A DNA stretch of 64,000 nt from Eubacteriales bacterium (lineage in GTDB: Bacteria > Bacillota > Clostridia > Lachnospirales > Lachnospiraceae): NCBI GenBank assembly GCA_030536855.1, contig JAUNPK010000013.1:1-64000 (forward strand), in the 5' to 3' direction. The notes beneath the pieces were generated by a model. The model did no database searches and was not told where the DNA came from. It saw nothing but the letters and a program-made list of their open reading frames with translations. The position numbers and the translations under genes were made by a program. Below are positions 45,867 to 55,560 of the stretch, in pieces. Position 1 is the stretch's first letter, and the number at the start of each line of letters is the position of its first letter.

Positions 45867-47405
45867 ATGGAAGAGATAAGCAGTACAATTCGTGAACTGT
45901 TGATAAAGGCTGAAGCATCATACAGCACCTGGGATGCGTTCCGTTATAAGGTGAAGAAAAGTGATGATAACGGAAAGAAGAGTGTTGCAGTAGAGAGTAA
46001 GACTTATAAGCAGTTAAAGGACGATTCGGAATGTTTCTCAGCTGCATTGGAAGCTCTTGTTGGAAAGAAGCAACACGTTGCTGTTCTGGGAGCAACTTCT
46101 TATGAGTGGGTTGTATCATATATGGGCATTGTAAACAGCGGAAGTGTGGCTGTTCCTCTGGATGCACAGCTGCCATCCCAGGATTTGTGCGATTTGTTAG
46201 ACCGCGCAGAAGTTTCGGCTCTTGTGTATGATGAGAGCAAAGCCCAGGTGGCAGAGGAGGCTTTGAAAACCTGTCCAAATTTAAAATGTGTTATTTCAAT
46301 AAGCGATGAAAGCTCGGTTGAAGGGGCACGTCCTTTCTGGAAAATTTTAAGGGAGCAACAGCCGGGATATGAATATAGCCCGGTACCGGAAGAACTTGCT
46401 ACTATTATGTTTACATCAGGAACAACAGGAAAGAGTAAGGGCGTAATGCTCACACACCGTAATATGGCAGAAAATGCTACATGCCTTGATATGAAGATAG
46501 AGCATGGAACAGTGATTATGTCAGTATTGCCTATTCATCATGCATATTGTCTTAGTATGGATATTTTGAAGGGTATTTCTTTGGGAAGTGTAATATGTAT
46601 AAATGATTCTTTGATGAGAGTTGCAAAAAATATAAAGCTTTTTGAACCTAACATGATACTTATGGTTCCGCTGATGATTGAAACTCTTGCGAAGAAGCTT
46701 GAAGAGGCAGCATGGCTTCCGGCACCCATTATTAAAGCAAAGGTGTTTGGAAAGCAGTTTCACACTATATGCAGCGGAGGCGCATATTTAAATCCTGCAT
46801 ACATAGATACATTTAAAAAATATGGCATTACAATCCTGCAGGGATACGGAATGACAGAGTGTTCTCCGGTTATAAGTACCAATTTAAGCTGGAATAATAA
46901 AGCCGGATCGGTTGGAAAGCTTCTTCCTAACTGCGAGGCTAAGACTGTTGATGAGGAACTGTGGGTAAAGGGTTCAAGTGTAATGCAGGGGTATTACCAT
47001 ATGCCGCAGGAAACAGCAGAAGCTTTGGAGGATGGATGGCTTAAAACCGGTGATTTGGGCTATGTGGATGAGGATGGCTTCGTATTTCTTACGGGAAGAA
47101 AGAAGAATCTTATCATAACAGCTAATGGTGAAAATATATCTCCGGAAGAAATTGAGAATAAGATTGGAGAGGCTCGTCTGGTTCAGGAAATTCTTGTCCG
47201 TGACAGCGAAGGTGTAATTGAAGCAGAAATATTCCCGGATTACGAGTATGCCTCAAAGAAAAAGATAAAAGACATACGAGGTGAGCTTCAGAAAATCATA
47301 GATGATTACAATAAAAATGCACCACAATATAAGAGGGTACTTAAACTGAAAGTCCGTGAGACAGAGTTTGAGAAAAACACCACAAAGAAAATTAAAAGAT
47401 TTTAG
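45867..47405 (+). CDS. AMP-forming acyl ligase (ANL superfamily)
   Basis: This 512-residue enzyme activates a carboxylate as acyl-AMP and probably transfers it to the carrier protein upstream. The P-loop-like motif TIMFTSGTTGKSKGVMLTHR, GYGMTECSP, the hinge TGDLGYVDEDGF and the C-terminal Lys in NTTKKIKRF are all present. It resembles long-chain acyl-CoA or acyl-ACP ligases, and the substrate cannot be read from the sequence. GGAG at 45857-45860 favours the ATG at 45867. The condensation-like partner is broken, so the pathway may be dead or incomplete. Confidence 0.85.
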   Translation: MEEISSTIRELLIKAEASYSTWDAFRYKVKKSDDNGKKSVAVESKTYKQLKDDSECFSAALEALVGKKQHVAVLGATSYEWVVSYMGIVNSGSVAVPLDAQLPSQDLCDLLDRAEVSALVYDESKAQVAEEALKTCPNLKCVISISDESSVEGARPFWKILREQQPGYEYSPVPEELATIMFTSGTTGKSKGVMLTHRNMAENATCLDMKIEHGTVIMSVLPIHHAYCLSMDILKGISLGSVICINDSLMRVAKNIKLFEPNMILMVPLMIETLAKKLEEAAWLPAPIIKAKVFGKQFHTICSGGAYLNPAYIDTFKKYGITILQGYGMTECSPVISTNLSWNNKAGSVGKLLPNCEAKTVDEELWVKGSSVMQGYYHMPQETAEALEDGWLKTGDLGYVDEDGFVFLTGRKKNLIITANGENISPEEIENKIGEARLVQEILVRDSEGVIEAEIFPDYEYASKKKIKDIRGELQKIIDDYNKNAPQYKRVLKLKVRETEFEKNTTKKIKRF

Positions 47406-47414
47406 AAAAGTGAT

Positions 47415-47459
47415 AAAAACAGCGGTAACGACACGTTATGTGAAGTTGCCGCTGTTTTA
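47415..47459 (+). terminator. Terminator after the ligase
   Basis: AAAACAGCGG-AAC pairs with GTT-CCGCTGTTTT, ending in Ts. Confidence 0.75.
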
Positions 47460-47465
47460 AAATTC

Positions 47466-47494
47466 TTGACAGATGACGACATTTTTTTTAAAAT
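47466..47494 (+). promoter_or_regulatory. Promoter of the rubredoxin-like/rubrerythrin unit
   Basis: TTGACA at 47466-47471 is followed after about 17 bases by TAAAAT. Confidence 0.55.
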
Positions 47495-47550
47495 TTAAAA
47501 AATAATTGTAGTCGTTAAAAGAGAATATTACCACGAAGGAGGTAGAGGTT

Positions 47551-47955
47551 ATGGCAATTTACAAGTGTAGTGTTTGTGGTGCAATCTTTGATGAGGAAAA
47601 GGAAGGAAAAAGCTTAAATGAATTGGAGGGCTGTCCTGTCTGCAAGCAGCCTATATCTAAATTTGTTAAAGTTTCTGATGACAATCAACAGAAAGTTACA
47701 GAAAGTTTTGAAGGGGAATTGGCGTATGATTCAAGATATGCCCGTACAGACAATACAGTGCGTTATATGGCGGAAATCCACGAGATGGCAGTTACAGGGA
47801 AGAGTATTGGAGGTTCCATGGGAACACAGATGCCATTGCCAAGCTGGGACGATATTTTGATTTTAGGAGCCCAATTGGATACTTTACCTCTGAATGATAA
47901 TGATCCGGTAGATACAAGGACAATAATCGGAAACAGCCGATTTGGTTACGGTTAA
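47551..47955 (+). pseudogene. Rubredoxin plus glutamate-synthase-like protein, truncated
   Basis: The 134-residue frame starts with a rubredoxin-like module (YKCSVCGAIF, then GCPVCKQP). It continues with ARTDNTVRYMAEIHEMAVTG and PLPSWDDILILGAQL, the N-terminal part of a roughly 500-residue FMN-binding glutamate-synthase-like protein. It stops soon after [10 protein letters not shown], and the FMN barrel is gone. The cut lies about 80 bases before the rubrerythrin gene. A strong GGAGG site remains, so a short redox peptide could still be made. Confidence 0.65.
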
Positions 47956-48037
47956 TCCCGATATGGAAAAGTACGTAGGAATTCCTCATGCAGGAAGGAG
48001 TACTAATATAAATAATATTAAAAAGGAGAACAAGGGT

Positions 48038-48694
48038 ATGATTAAGTTTAAATGTAAAGTTTGTGGAGAGATTTTTGAGGCAGCAAGTGTTGAGGAGGCA
48101 GTATGTCCTGTGTGCAAAGCTACAGGAGATAAGCTGGAAGTGATTGAAAATGCACCATCTAACAAATATGCAGGAACACAGACAGAGAAGAACTTAGAGG
48201 CAGCTTTTGCAGGTGAGTCACAGGCAAGAAATAAGTATACATATTTTGCATCAGTGGCTAAGAAAGAAGGATATGAGCAGATGGCTGCTTTATTCTTAAA
48301 GACTGCTGATAACGAGAAAGAACATGCAAAGCTGTGGTTTAAGGAATTAAACGGAATTGGCGATACACCGGCTAATCTGGCCGCAGCAGCAGACGGAGAG
48401 AACTATGAGTGGACAGATATGTATGAAGGTTTTGCCAAGACAGCAGAGGAAGAGGGATTCCCGGAACTTGCAGCTAAGTTTAGAGCAGTAGGTGAAATTG
48501 AAAAACACCATGAAGAGAGATACAGAGCACTTCTTAAGAATATAGAGACATCTCAGGTATTTGAGAAGAGTGAAGTAAAGGTATGGGAATGCCGCAATTG
48601 CGGACATATTGTAGTTGGAACCAAGGCTCCTGAGGTATGTCCGGTATGTAACCATCCACAGAGTTACTTTGAAGTTCATGAGAAAAATTATTAA
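48038..48694 (+). CDS. rbr: Rubrerythrin with rubredoxin modules at both ends
   Basis: Rubrerythrins are non-haem diiron peroxidases that protect anaerobes from hydrogen peroxide. The 218-residue protein has a rubredoxin-like module at the N-terminus ([14 protein letters not shown]), the diiron four-helix domain ([36 protein letters not shown]) and a second rubredoxin at the C-terminus ([19 protein letters not shown]). Classical rubrerythrin has only the C-terminal one. The start at 48038 has AAGGAG upstream. It lies after the truncated redox gene and probably shares its promoter. Confidence 0.9.
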   Translation: MIKFKCKVCGEIFEAASVEEAVCPVCKATGDKLEVIENAPSNKYAGTQTEKNLEAAFAGESQARNKYTYFASVAKKEGYEQMAALFLKTADNEKEHAKLWFKELNGIGDTPANLAAAADGENYEWTDMYEGFAKTAEEEGFPELAAKFRAVGEIEKHHEERYRALLKNIETSQVFEKSEVKVWECRNCGHIVVGTKAPEVCPVCNHPQSYFEVHEKNY

Positions 48695-48734
48695 TTAGCA
48701 ACGTGCTTCATTAATACAAGAGGGGCATAAAACC

Positions 48735-48786
48735 TAAAAAAGCTATGGGATTAGTACATACAGTACATACCCATAGCTTTTTTGGA
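48735..48786 (+). terminator. Terminator after rubrerythrin
   Basis: AAAAAAGCTATGGG and CCCATAGCTTTTTT form a long stem flanked by A and T runs. Confidence 0.9.
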
Positions 48787-48886
48787 GTTTTTGATTAGAT
48801 ATCTTTTAATAAAGCAATATGAAAACTTTTGTAAATAATTATCCCATAGCTGTAATATACATATAAAAAAATATAGTCAGATAAAT

Positions 48887-50026
48887 ATGGAAATTTATGT
48901 TGTTAAGCCTGGTGATACTGTTTATTCAATAGCTGAATTTTATGGAGTGGATACAGGAATAATTATTTATGACAATCAGTTAATACAGCCTTATGACCTT
49001 GTCACGGGTCAGGCCTTACTTATTAATAATGGTTGGGATTATGCAGATGTTGGAATCAGAACCAATGGATATGCATACCCCTTTATAAGTAACTGGGTTT
49101 TGGAAAACACATTACCGTTTCTTTCGGGGCTATCTGTTTTTTCTTATGGATTTACTGAGGATGGGGAACTTATTTCGCCGATGCTTAATGAGGACAGAAT
49201 GATAAAAATGTCAGTTTCTTTTGGGACTTTGCCTATTCTTACCCTTACGCCTCTTGATAAAAATGGTGTTTTTAACAACAATCTTATAAGTGCAATTGTG
49301 AGAAATCCAAATAAAACAGAAACTCTTATTAATAATCTGTTAGATGTAATGGCATATAAAAATTATGGAGGACTTGATATAGATTTTGAATATATTAAAG
49401 CTGAAGATAGAGATTTGTTTACGGAATTTGTGAGAAAATGCGCTAACAGTATGCATGAAAACGGATATTTGATTTCTGTTGCACTTGCACCAAAAACATC
49501 TGCTAATCAACAGGGGCTATTATATGAAGGTAAAGATTATAAGGCATTGGGAGAAATCGCAGATTCAGTGCTTTTAATGACTTATGAATGGGGTTATACC
49601 TACGGACCTCCTATGGCTGTTGCTCCTATTAATCAGGTTAGAAGAGTTGTGGAATATGCAGTTACAGAAATAAATCCTTTAAAAATTGATCTTGGAATAC
49701 CTAACTATGGCTACGATTGGCCTCTTCCTTATGAAAGGGGAATTACGAAAGCTAAGACAATAGGGAATATTGAGGCGGTACGAATTGCGGCTGATAATGG
49801 TGTTAACATTGAGTTTGATGAAACTGCGCAAAGTCCGTATTTTACTTACGAAAGTAATGGGGTTAGTCATGATGTGTGGTTTGAAGATGTGAGAAGTATT
49901 CAAAAGAAATTTGATCTTATTACGGAATTTGGACTTCATGGAGCGGGTTACTGGAATATAATGCAATTTTTTAGGGCAAATTGGCTTCTGCTGGAAAATA
50001 ATTTTTATATAAAATCAATCCGGTAA
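48887..50026 (+). CDS. LysM plus GH18 glycoside hydrolase (SleL/YaaH type)
   Basis: The 379-residue protein begins with one LysM peptidoglycan-binding module (YVVKPGDTVYSIAEFYGV, residues 4-48), followed by a GH18 domain with the catalytic motif GGLDIDFEY (D-x-D-x-E). SleL/YaaH-type relatives are N-acetylglucosaminidases acting on spore cortex peptidoglycan. There is no signal peptide, as is usual for spore-coat-targeted members. The ribosome site is weak. It converges with the DUF2935 gene, whose stop is 36 bases away. Confidence 0.85.
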   Translation: MEIYVVKPGDTVYSIAEFYGVDTGIIIYDNQLIQPYDLVTGQALLINNGWDYADVGIRTNGYAYPFISNWVLENTLPFLSGLSVFSYGFTEDGELISPMLNEDRMIKMSVSFGTLPILTLTPLDKNGVFNNNLISAIVRNPNKTETLINNLLDVMAYKNYGGLDIDFEYIKAEDRDLFTEFVRKCANSMHENGYLISVALAPKTSANQQGLLYEGKDYKALGEIADSVLLMTYEWGYTYGPPMAVAPINQVRRVVEYAVTEINPLKIDLGIPNYGYDWPLPYERGITKAKTIGNIEAVRIAADNGVNIEFDETAQSPYFTYESNGVSHDVWFEDVRSIQKKFDLITEFGLHGAGYWNIMQFFRANWLLLENNFYIKSIR

Positions 50027-50061
50027 AATAAATCAGAAGCCAAATTTAAAAATAATTAATG

Positions 50062-51069
50062 TTAATCTTCGTTATTTATATCCTGCTTTAGTAATCGGAT
50101 GTAATGGTTTGCTTCTCTGAGTATATGGTCTGCCAGGAGCGGCAGAATTATGGAATCAATCTTACAATTCAGGATTCCGTCGGCTCCTGCAGATTTAAAG
50201 TCCCTGTATTCCATAGTTTTGGATAAAGTGCGTCGGGTGAGTGATTCACAATCTTTAAAATCTTTATTACCTGTTTCTTTTAAAAGTTTTTTGTAATCCT
50301 TTGCAAAATTATCTGCACTTTCAATTAACTGACATTCGGAAGGGTCTAATAATCCTCGAATAAACAAAGCATGTTCCATCATAATCTGATTCCAGAATAA
50401 TTCTGTGTCTCTCATATTTCTACAGCTGCATTTTTCTTTATTTTGCAGATTTTTTATATTGTCGCGATAAAGTTTAGCTTCCCTAATGATATGTTTAATT
50501 AACAAAGGATAGTTTGCATTATATATTTTTCCTTTACTAACTTCATTTAAAATACATTCTTTAAATTCGATAAGTCCGTTTACTAATTCCAATGCACGCT
50601 CATTAATAGCTTCTGTCTGTTGAATGAGTCTTTGCTTTTCAGGACAAATGCGATTGCGGTTCATATTGCGATTCATGCAGCAATTCATATTGTTGTTCAT
50701 GTTGCGATTTTTATTACAATTCATACCTCTGTCTACATTGTTATTTTTACGAGGATCAAGTTCCTTTGTATCACATGTAATCCGGGTATCAATGGAAACA
50801 CCGCAAAGGTTCGAAGTGCGTTCTTCCGCAGATAATGTGAATTCAGTAGTTAATTCATTGGAGTTTAAAACACAAGGGGTTACCTGATGGTTGCTTATTT
50901 TAACAACATCCCGGAGTAAATCTTCAAATTGTTCACGGAATTCATCGGCTTTTCTTATCCATGATTCATTTTTGCAAGGGAAACCTGCCATTAAAAACAG
51001 GGCATGTTCTTTCATAATTCTGGCAAAATATAAATGATTTTCTAATGATAATAGTACATAGTTTTCCAT
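50062..51069 (-). CDS. DUF2935 protein with Asn/Met/Cys-rich insert
   Basis: The 335-residue protein has the two-repeat DUF2935 layout: ENHLYFARIMKEHALFLMAG near the N-terminus, FWNQIMMEHALFIRGLLDPS in the second half, and HILREANHYIRLL at the end. The family is helical, His/Glu-rich and may bind metals; its function is not established. Between the halves, residues 108-142 form a low-complexity linker rich in Asn, Met, Arg and Cys (for example NRNMNNNMNCCMNRNMNRNR). The ATG at 51069 is the family start. The longer frame to 51204 lacks a ribosome site and is less likely. Confidence 0.75.
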   Translation of the reverse strand: MENYVLLSLENHLYFARIMKEHALFLMAGFPCKNESWIRKADEFREQFEDLLRDVVKISNHQVTPCVLNSNELTTEFTLSAEERTSNLCGVSIDTRITCDTKELDPRKNNNVDRGMNCNKNRNMNNNMNCCMNRNMNRNRICPEKQRLIQQTEAINERALELVNGLIEFKECILNEVSKGKIYNANYPLLIKHIIREAKLYRDNIKNLQNKEKCSCRNMRDTELFWNQIMMEHALFIRGLLDPSECQLIESADNFAKDYKKLLKETGNKDFKDCESLTRRTLSKTMEYRDFKSAGADGILNCKIDSIILPLLADHILREANHYIRLLKQDINNED

Positions 51070-51304
51070 ATAAAAGTATACCTTTTTAAACTGAGTCTCC
51101 GTATAATATATGTGGATGAAGAGTAATCGGTGCAAAGGGCTGTATAAACCAAAACAGCCAGTGAGCTTTTTTGTGAAATGAATTTTAAAATCATATAAAT
51201 GCACAAAATTTATTGCAATGTTGAAATATTGTGATAAAATCTATATTGATTTGGTCACTGAAAGACTACATGGACGACAGATGAATATATTGGAGGGTGA
51301 ACTC

Positions 51305-52801
51305 ATGGATGACAGATTTATTTTTGCTGACAAAAATAATCAGCTAAAGAGAGCAAATGTGTTTCTTATTCTGGGATATTTTGTATTTTATATTGCATTA
51401 AGTGCCGTTGTTATTGTTGCGAGAATCAGAGGAACAAAATCTACAGGAATTACCGTGCTTTCTCTTGCACTCATTGCTATTACAATGGCAACACTTTTCA
51501 TAATGTTTTCAGTTAACAAACAAAGTAATAAATTAAGATACATAGGTTTGATAGGATTAGTGATTATTGCTTTTATAACAGGTATGGAATTCAATAATTA
51601 CTATGTAAGGTTCATGGCAGCAATACCTGCCTGCGGATGTATTCTTTTCTTTGATAAGAAATTTCAGGCATTATATGGAATTTTACTTATTTCAGACAAT
51701 CTAATCATTAATATGATTAAAATTCTTATATTTCACAGTTATAATAAAGAGGAGGCAATGGATCAGCTTTGTGCCACATTTGCAATCTGCCTGCTCCTTG
51801 TATTAATATTCTTAACTACAAATGTTGCTGATAAATTTAACAGGGACACAATTGGCAAGATTACCAGTGATTCCAAAGCCCAAAAGGAAATACTTGATCA
51901 TGTTGTGAGGGTTGCAACAGAGGTGAAGAATGGTACTGAAAATGCCATGGTAATGGTTAACGAGCTTAATACTTCAACTAATGTTGTTAACGGTGCTATG
52001 CAGGATATTACAGAAAGTTCCCATACAACGGCAGAAAATATACAGGATCAGACTGAGATGACACAGAATATCCAGTCATCCATTGAACATACACGTATGC
52101 GTTCAGACGATATGGTTAAGATGGCAAAAGAATCAGGAGCACTTAACGCAAAGAGTCTTGAAGCCATTGATAATCTGAAAAAACAATCACAGCTTATTTC
52201 AGAAGCAAGTGCTGAGGTTGTGGGTTCTATGAATAATTTGAAGAATAGAATAAGTGCTGTTAAATCAATAGCTGATACGATTTCCAACATATCTTCACAG
52301 ACCAATTTACTTGCACTTAATGCTTCAATCGAATCTGCCAGGGCAGGAGAAGCAGGTAAAGGATTTGCTGTGGTTGCTGATCAAATAAGGGTTCTTGCAG
52401 AAGAGACAAAACAGGAAACCGAAAACATTACAAGTATTCTTCTTGAACTCAATGAGAATGCCCAGATTGCTTCAGATGCGGTAACAAAGTCTGTAGATGC
52501 TGCTAATTCCCAGAACGAGATGATTAATATTGCATCAGACAATATTACAGCCATGAACAGTAATGTGGGTGGACTTGTTCAGAATATTGAAGAAATTGAT
52601 AAAATGCTTGAAGAGTTATCTGACGCCAACAACAAAATTGTTGAAAATATTATGCAGTTATCGGCTACAACAGAGGAGGTTACTGCTTCCTCAGTTCAGG
52701 CATCGGAACTGAGCGTAAAGAATCTTGATAATGCTGACAATACAAAGAAACTTCTTGATTCTGTTCTTTCAGTATCATCTGAACTTGATAAATATATTTA
52801 A
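51305..52801 (+). CDS. Chemoreceptor with multi-pass membrane sensor and no HAMP
   Basis: The 498-residue protein has about six hydrophobic segments in the first 185 residues with short loops, then goes directly into a methyl-accepting signalling coiled coil. The tip reads [20 protein letters not shown]. There is no extracellular domain and no recognisable HAMP, so sensing is probably within or near the membrane. GGAGGGTGA just before 51305 sets the start. It is divergent from the DUF2935 gene and followed by a weak terminator. Confidence 0.87.
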   Translation: MDDRFIFADKNNQLKRANVFLILGYFVFYIALSAVVIVARIRGTKSTGITVLSLALIAITMATLFIMFSVNKQSNKLRYIGLIGLVIIAFITGMEFNNYYVRFMAAIPACGCILFFDKKFQALYGILLISDNLIINMIKILIFHSYNKEEAMDQLCATFAICLLLVLIFLTTNVADKFNRDTIGKITSDSKAQKEILDHVVRVATEVKNGTENAMVMVNELNTSTNVVNGAMQDITESSHTTAENIQDQTEMTQNIQSSIEHTRMRSDDMVKMAKESGALNAKSLEAIDNLKKQSQLISEASAEVVGSMNNLKNRISAVKSIADTISNISSQTNLLALNASIESARAGEAGKGFAVVADQIRVLAEETKQETENITSILLELNENAQIASDAVTKSVDAANSQNEMINIASDNITAMNSNVGGLVQNIEEIDKMLEELSDANNKIVENIMQLSATTEEVTASSVQASELSVKNLDNADNTKKLLDSVLSVSSELDKYI

Positions 52802-52825
52802 TTTTATAAAAGTATGATATAATAA

Positions 52826-52856
52826 ACGGGATTGCTTTTGGCAGTCCTGTTTTTGT
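52826..52856 (+). terminator. Terminator after the second chemoreceptor
   Basis: GGGATTGC and GCAGTCC(T) form a wobble-containing stem around TTTT, followed by a T-run. Confidence 0.65.
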
Positions 52857-52900
52857 TTACCGCAAAATATTAAGCTGAATTTCAGCGGAATGGAGATTTT

Positions 52901-54229
52901 ATGAAAATATTATTCGTTTCATTAGGATGCGATAAAAACTTAGTTGATACAGAAAATATGCTTGGAATTCTTAAAGATAAGGGCTTTGAGTTTACTGATG
53001 ATGAATACGATGCAGATATTATTGCCGTAAATACATGTTGTTTTATTCATGATGCCAAACAGGAGAGTATTAATACAATTCTTGAAATGGCAGAGCATAA
53101 GAAGGATGGAAAATGTAAAGTGCTTGTTGCCACAGGATGCCTTGCTCACAGATATCAGGATGAGATTATAAAGGAAATTCCTGAGGTGGATGCATTTGTG
53201 GGGACATCATCTTACGACAAGATTGCAGATGTTGTTATTTCTGTTCTGGAAGAAAAAGGAATAAGCAATTTTGTTGATGATGCAGACAGAATGCCAATGG
53301 TAAATTCCAAGAGAATTGTAACAACTCCGGGTTATTATGAATATTTGAAAATTGCAGAAGGCTGTGATAAACACTGCACCTATTGCATTATTCCAAAGGT
53401 CAGGGGGAATTACAGAAGTTTTCCTATTGAGTATCTTGTTCAACAGGCGAAACACCTTGTTGAAAACGGAGCAAAAGAGTTGATTCTTGTAGCACAGGAA
53501 ACTACATTATATGGTATGGATTTATATGGAAAAAAGTCATTACCTGAGCTTATACATGAACTTGCATCCATTGAAGAACTTAAATGGATACGAATTCTTT
53601 ATTGTTATCCGGAAGAAATTGACGATGAACTTATTGAGGTTATTAAAAATGAGCCGAAGGTTTGCCATTATCTTGATATGCCTATACAGCATGCAAGTGA
53701 TAATGTTCTTAAAAGAATGGGAAGAAGAACGGATAAGCAGGAACTTATTGATATTATAACAAAGCTTAGAAAAGAGATTCCTGACATTGCGTTAAGAACA
53801 ACCTTAATTACAGGTTTTCCAGGAGAAACGCAGGAGGATCATAATGAGGTTATGGAATTTATTGACAGAATGGAGTTTGACCGCCTGGGAGTATTTACAT
53901 ATTCAATGGAGGAAGATACTCCTGCTGCTTTAATGGATAACCAGATAGATGAGGATATTAAAGTAAGGTATAGGGATGAACTTATGGCATTACAACAGGA
54001 AATCTCTTTGGACAGATCATCACAGATGGTTAATAAAACCATAGAAGTACTTATTGAAGGTTATATTGCAAAAGATGATACTTATGTTGGAAGGACCTAT
54101 AAAGATGCGCCAAATGTTGACGGATTGGTATTCGTCCAGTGTGACAGACAGCTGATGTCAGGCGATTTTGTAAATGTATTAATCACAGGTTCAACAGAAT
54201 ACGATTTAATTGGGGAAATTGTGATATAA
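52901..54229 (+). CDS. rimO: Ribosomal protein S12 methylthiotransferase RimO
   Basis: RimO adds a methylthio group to the conserved aspartate of ribosomal protein S12, using two iron-sulfur clusters. The 442-residue protein has the UPF0004 domain with cluster cysteines C10 (SLGCDKN), C46 and about C80 (ATGCLAHRY). The radical SAM motif CDKHCTYC is near 154-161, and a C-terminal TRAM domain ends it. The SLGCDKNLVDTE start separates RimO from MiaB. It is followed after a repeat-containing gap by pgsA, a common Clostridial order. Confidence 0.95.
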   Translation: MKILFVSLGCDKNLVDTENMLGILKDKGFEFTDDEYDADIIAVNTCCFIHDAKQESINTILEMAEHKKDGKCKVLVATGCLAHRYQDEIIKEIPEVDAFVGTSSYDKIADVVISVLEEKGISNFVDDADRMPMVNSKRIVTTPGYYEYLKIAEGCDKHCTYCIIPKVRGNYRSFPIEYLVQQAKHLVENGAKELILVAQETTLYGMDLYGKKSLPELIHELASIEELKWIRILYCYPEEIDDELIEVIKNEPKVCHYLDMPIQHASDNVLKRMGRRTDKQELIDIITKLRKEIPDIALRTTLITGFPGETQEDHNEVMEFIDRMEFDRLGVFTYSMEEDTPAALMDNQIDEDIKVRYRDELMALQQEISLDRSSQMVNKTIEVLIEGYIAKDDTYVGRTYKDAPNVDGLVFVQCDRQLMSGDFVNVLITGSTEYDLIGEIVI

Positions 54230-54232
54230 TGA

Positions 54233-54298
54233 GCGTTAGCGAGCCGGAGCAAGCGCAGCTTATTCATGGCGAATGACGATTGTGAGCAAAGCTAACAA
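54233..54298. repeat. REP-like intergenic sequence between rimO and pgsA
   Basis: GTTAGC (54235-54240) and GCTAAC (54291-54296) bracket a GC-richer stretch with an inner ATTCAT/GAATGA pairing. It stands out in base composition from the AT-rich flanks. I see no second copy in the window. Confidence 0.4.
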
Positions 54299-54349
54299 TA
54301 TAATAAATGAAATTTTTTAATGTCATTTGATGACTGATAGGAGGAAAGT

Positions 54350-54898
54350 GTGAATTTACCTAACAAATTAACAATTTTAAGAACGATAATGATACCGGTA
54401 TTTCTTGTATTTCTTTATATTCCTAATTTAGGTATGACAGGAAGTATTGTGGCAGCGGCTGTATTTATATTTGCGAGTATAACTGATTTTCTTGATGGAT
54501 ATATTGCCAGAAAACATAATCTTGTAACTAATTTTGGAAAGTTTATGGACCCGTTAGCTGACAAACTTTTAGTTTGTTCAGCATTAATTGCGTTAGTTGA
54601 TCTTAATAGAATAGATGCATGGATTGTAATAATAATTATTGCAAGAGAATTTATAATTAGCGGATTCAGACTTGTAGCATCAGATAATGGAGTTGTTATA
54701 GCTGCAAGTTATTGGGGAAAATTCAAGACAACATTCCAGATGATTATGATTATTCTGCTTGTTCTGGATCTTGATTATCCATACAGCAATGTTGTAAATC
54801 TTGTATTTGTCTATATCGCACTTGCATTGACTGTAATATCATTAATTGACTATATTGTTAAGAATTATAAGGTTTTTATTGAAGGTTCAGAAAAATAA
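54350..54898 (+). CDS. pgsA: CDP-diacylglycerol-glycerol-3-phosphate 3-phosphatidyltransferase
   Basis: PgsA makes phosphatidylglycerol phosphate, the first committed step to phosphatidylglycerol and cardiolipin. The 182-residue integral membrane protein has the CDP-alcohol phosphotransferase motif DFLDGYIARKHNLVTNFG followed by FMDPLADK, with all catalytic aspartates. The start is the GTG at 54350 with GGAGG upstream. It abuts the CinA-like gene (stop and start overlap by one base). Confidence 0.95.
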   Translation: MNLPNKLTILRTIMIPVFLVFLYIPNLGMTGSIVAAAVFIFASITDFLDGYIARKHNLVTNFGKFMDPLADKLLVCSALIALVDLNRIDAWIVIIIIAREFIISGFRLVASDNGVVIAASYWGKFKTTFQMIMIILLVLDLDYPYSNVVNLVFVYIALALTVISLIDYIVKNYKVFIEGSEK

Positions 54899-55380
54899 TG
54901 GATGAGAATTATCAGACCGGGATTGAAGAAAAACTGGTTTCTTTATTAGTAGAAAAAAATATAATTGTTACAACAGCAGAATCCTGCACCGGAGGAATGA
55001 TAGCATCCTCAATTGTTAATGTAAGTGGTGCATCTGCAATATTTAAGCAGGGTTATATCACATACTGCGATGAAGCAAAAACGAGCATGCTGGGTGTTAA
55101 GAAAGATACGCTCGATAAGTTTAAAGCGGTAAGCAGTGAAGTAGCCTGCGAGATGGCAGATGGAGCCAGGATTAAATCTGGTGCAGATGTTGCAGTATCT
55201 GTTACAGGAGTGGCAGGTCCATCTATGGAAGATGGTAAACCTGTGGGACTTGTTTATATAGGCATTGCTGATAAAAATTATGTATTTGCCCGAAAATATA
55301 ATTTTACCGGAGATAGGATGATGATAAGGACAAATGCCTGTAAATCTGCATTAGAACTATTATATGAGTATATTGAGTGA
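54898..55380 (+). CDS. CinA C-terminal domain, nicotinamide-nucleotide amidohydrolase
   Basis: The 160-residue protein is the stand-alone CinA/PncC amidase domain, which deamidates nicotinamide mononucleotide to recycle NAD. TTAESCTGGMIASSIVNVSG is the family signature, and GVAGPSMEDGKPVGLVYIG completes it. The N-terminal MoaB-like domain of full CinA is absent, as in E. coli PncC. It overlaps pgsA by one base and precedes recA, the typical Firmicutes cinA-recA neighbourhood. Confidence 0.92.
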   Translation: MDENYQTGIEEKLVSLLVEKNIIVTTAESCTGGMIASSIVNVSGASAIFKQGYITYCDEAKTSMLGVKKDTLDKFKAVSSEVACEMADGARIKSGADVAVSVTGVAGPSMEDGKPVGLVYIGIADKNYVFARKYNFTGDRMMIRTNACKSALELLYEYIE

Positions 55381-55469
55381 TATAATAAATGTATATAAAT
55401 AATATATTTACAAAATGATTAATATATGATATTATCTGATTAATTCCAATATGTCGTAAATAATGAATA

Positions 55470-55544
55470 CGAATAAATGTTCGAAAAAGTGTTGACAATA
55501 ATAATATATTATAATATTATTTATACATAAACGAACAAATGTTC
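55470..55544 (+). promoter_or_regulatory. recA promoter with two LexA boxes
   Basis: A near-consensus LexA box (GAATAAATGTTC, 55471-55482) lies just before TTGACA (55492-55497) with TATTAT 17 bases downstream. A perfect box (GAACAAATGTTC, 55533-55544) lies between the promoter and the ribosome site. Together they indicate SOS control. Confidence 0.85.
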
Positions 55545-55560
55545 ATAAAGGAGATTATAT

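Noticed and set aside
50620..50887. Two overlapping plus-strand frames with repetitive hydrophobic residues
   Set aside because: They are the antisense of the Asn/Met/Cys linker of the DUF2935 gene; their repetitiveness only mirrors that low-complexity stretch.
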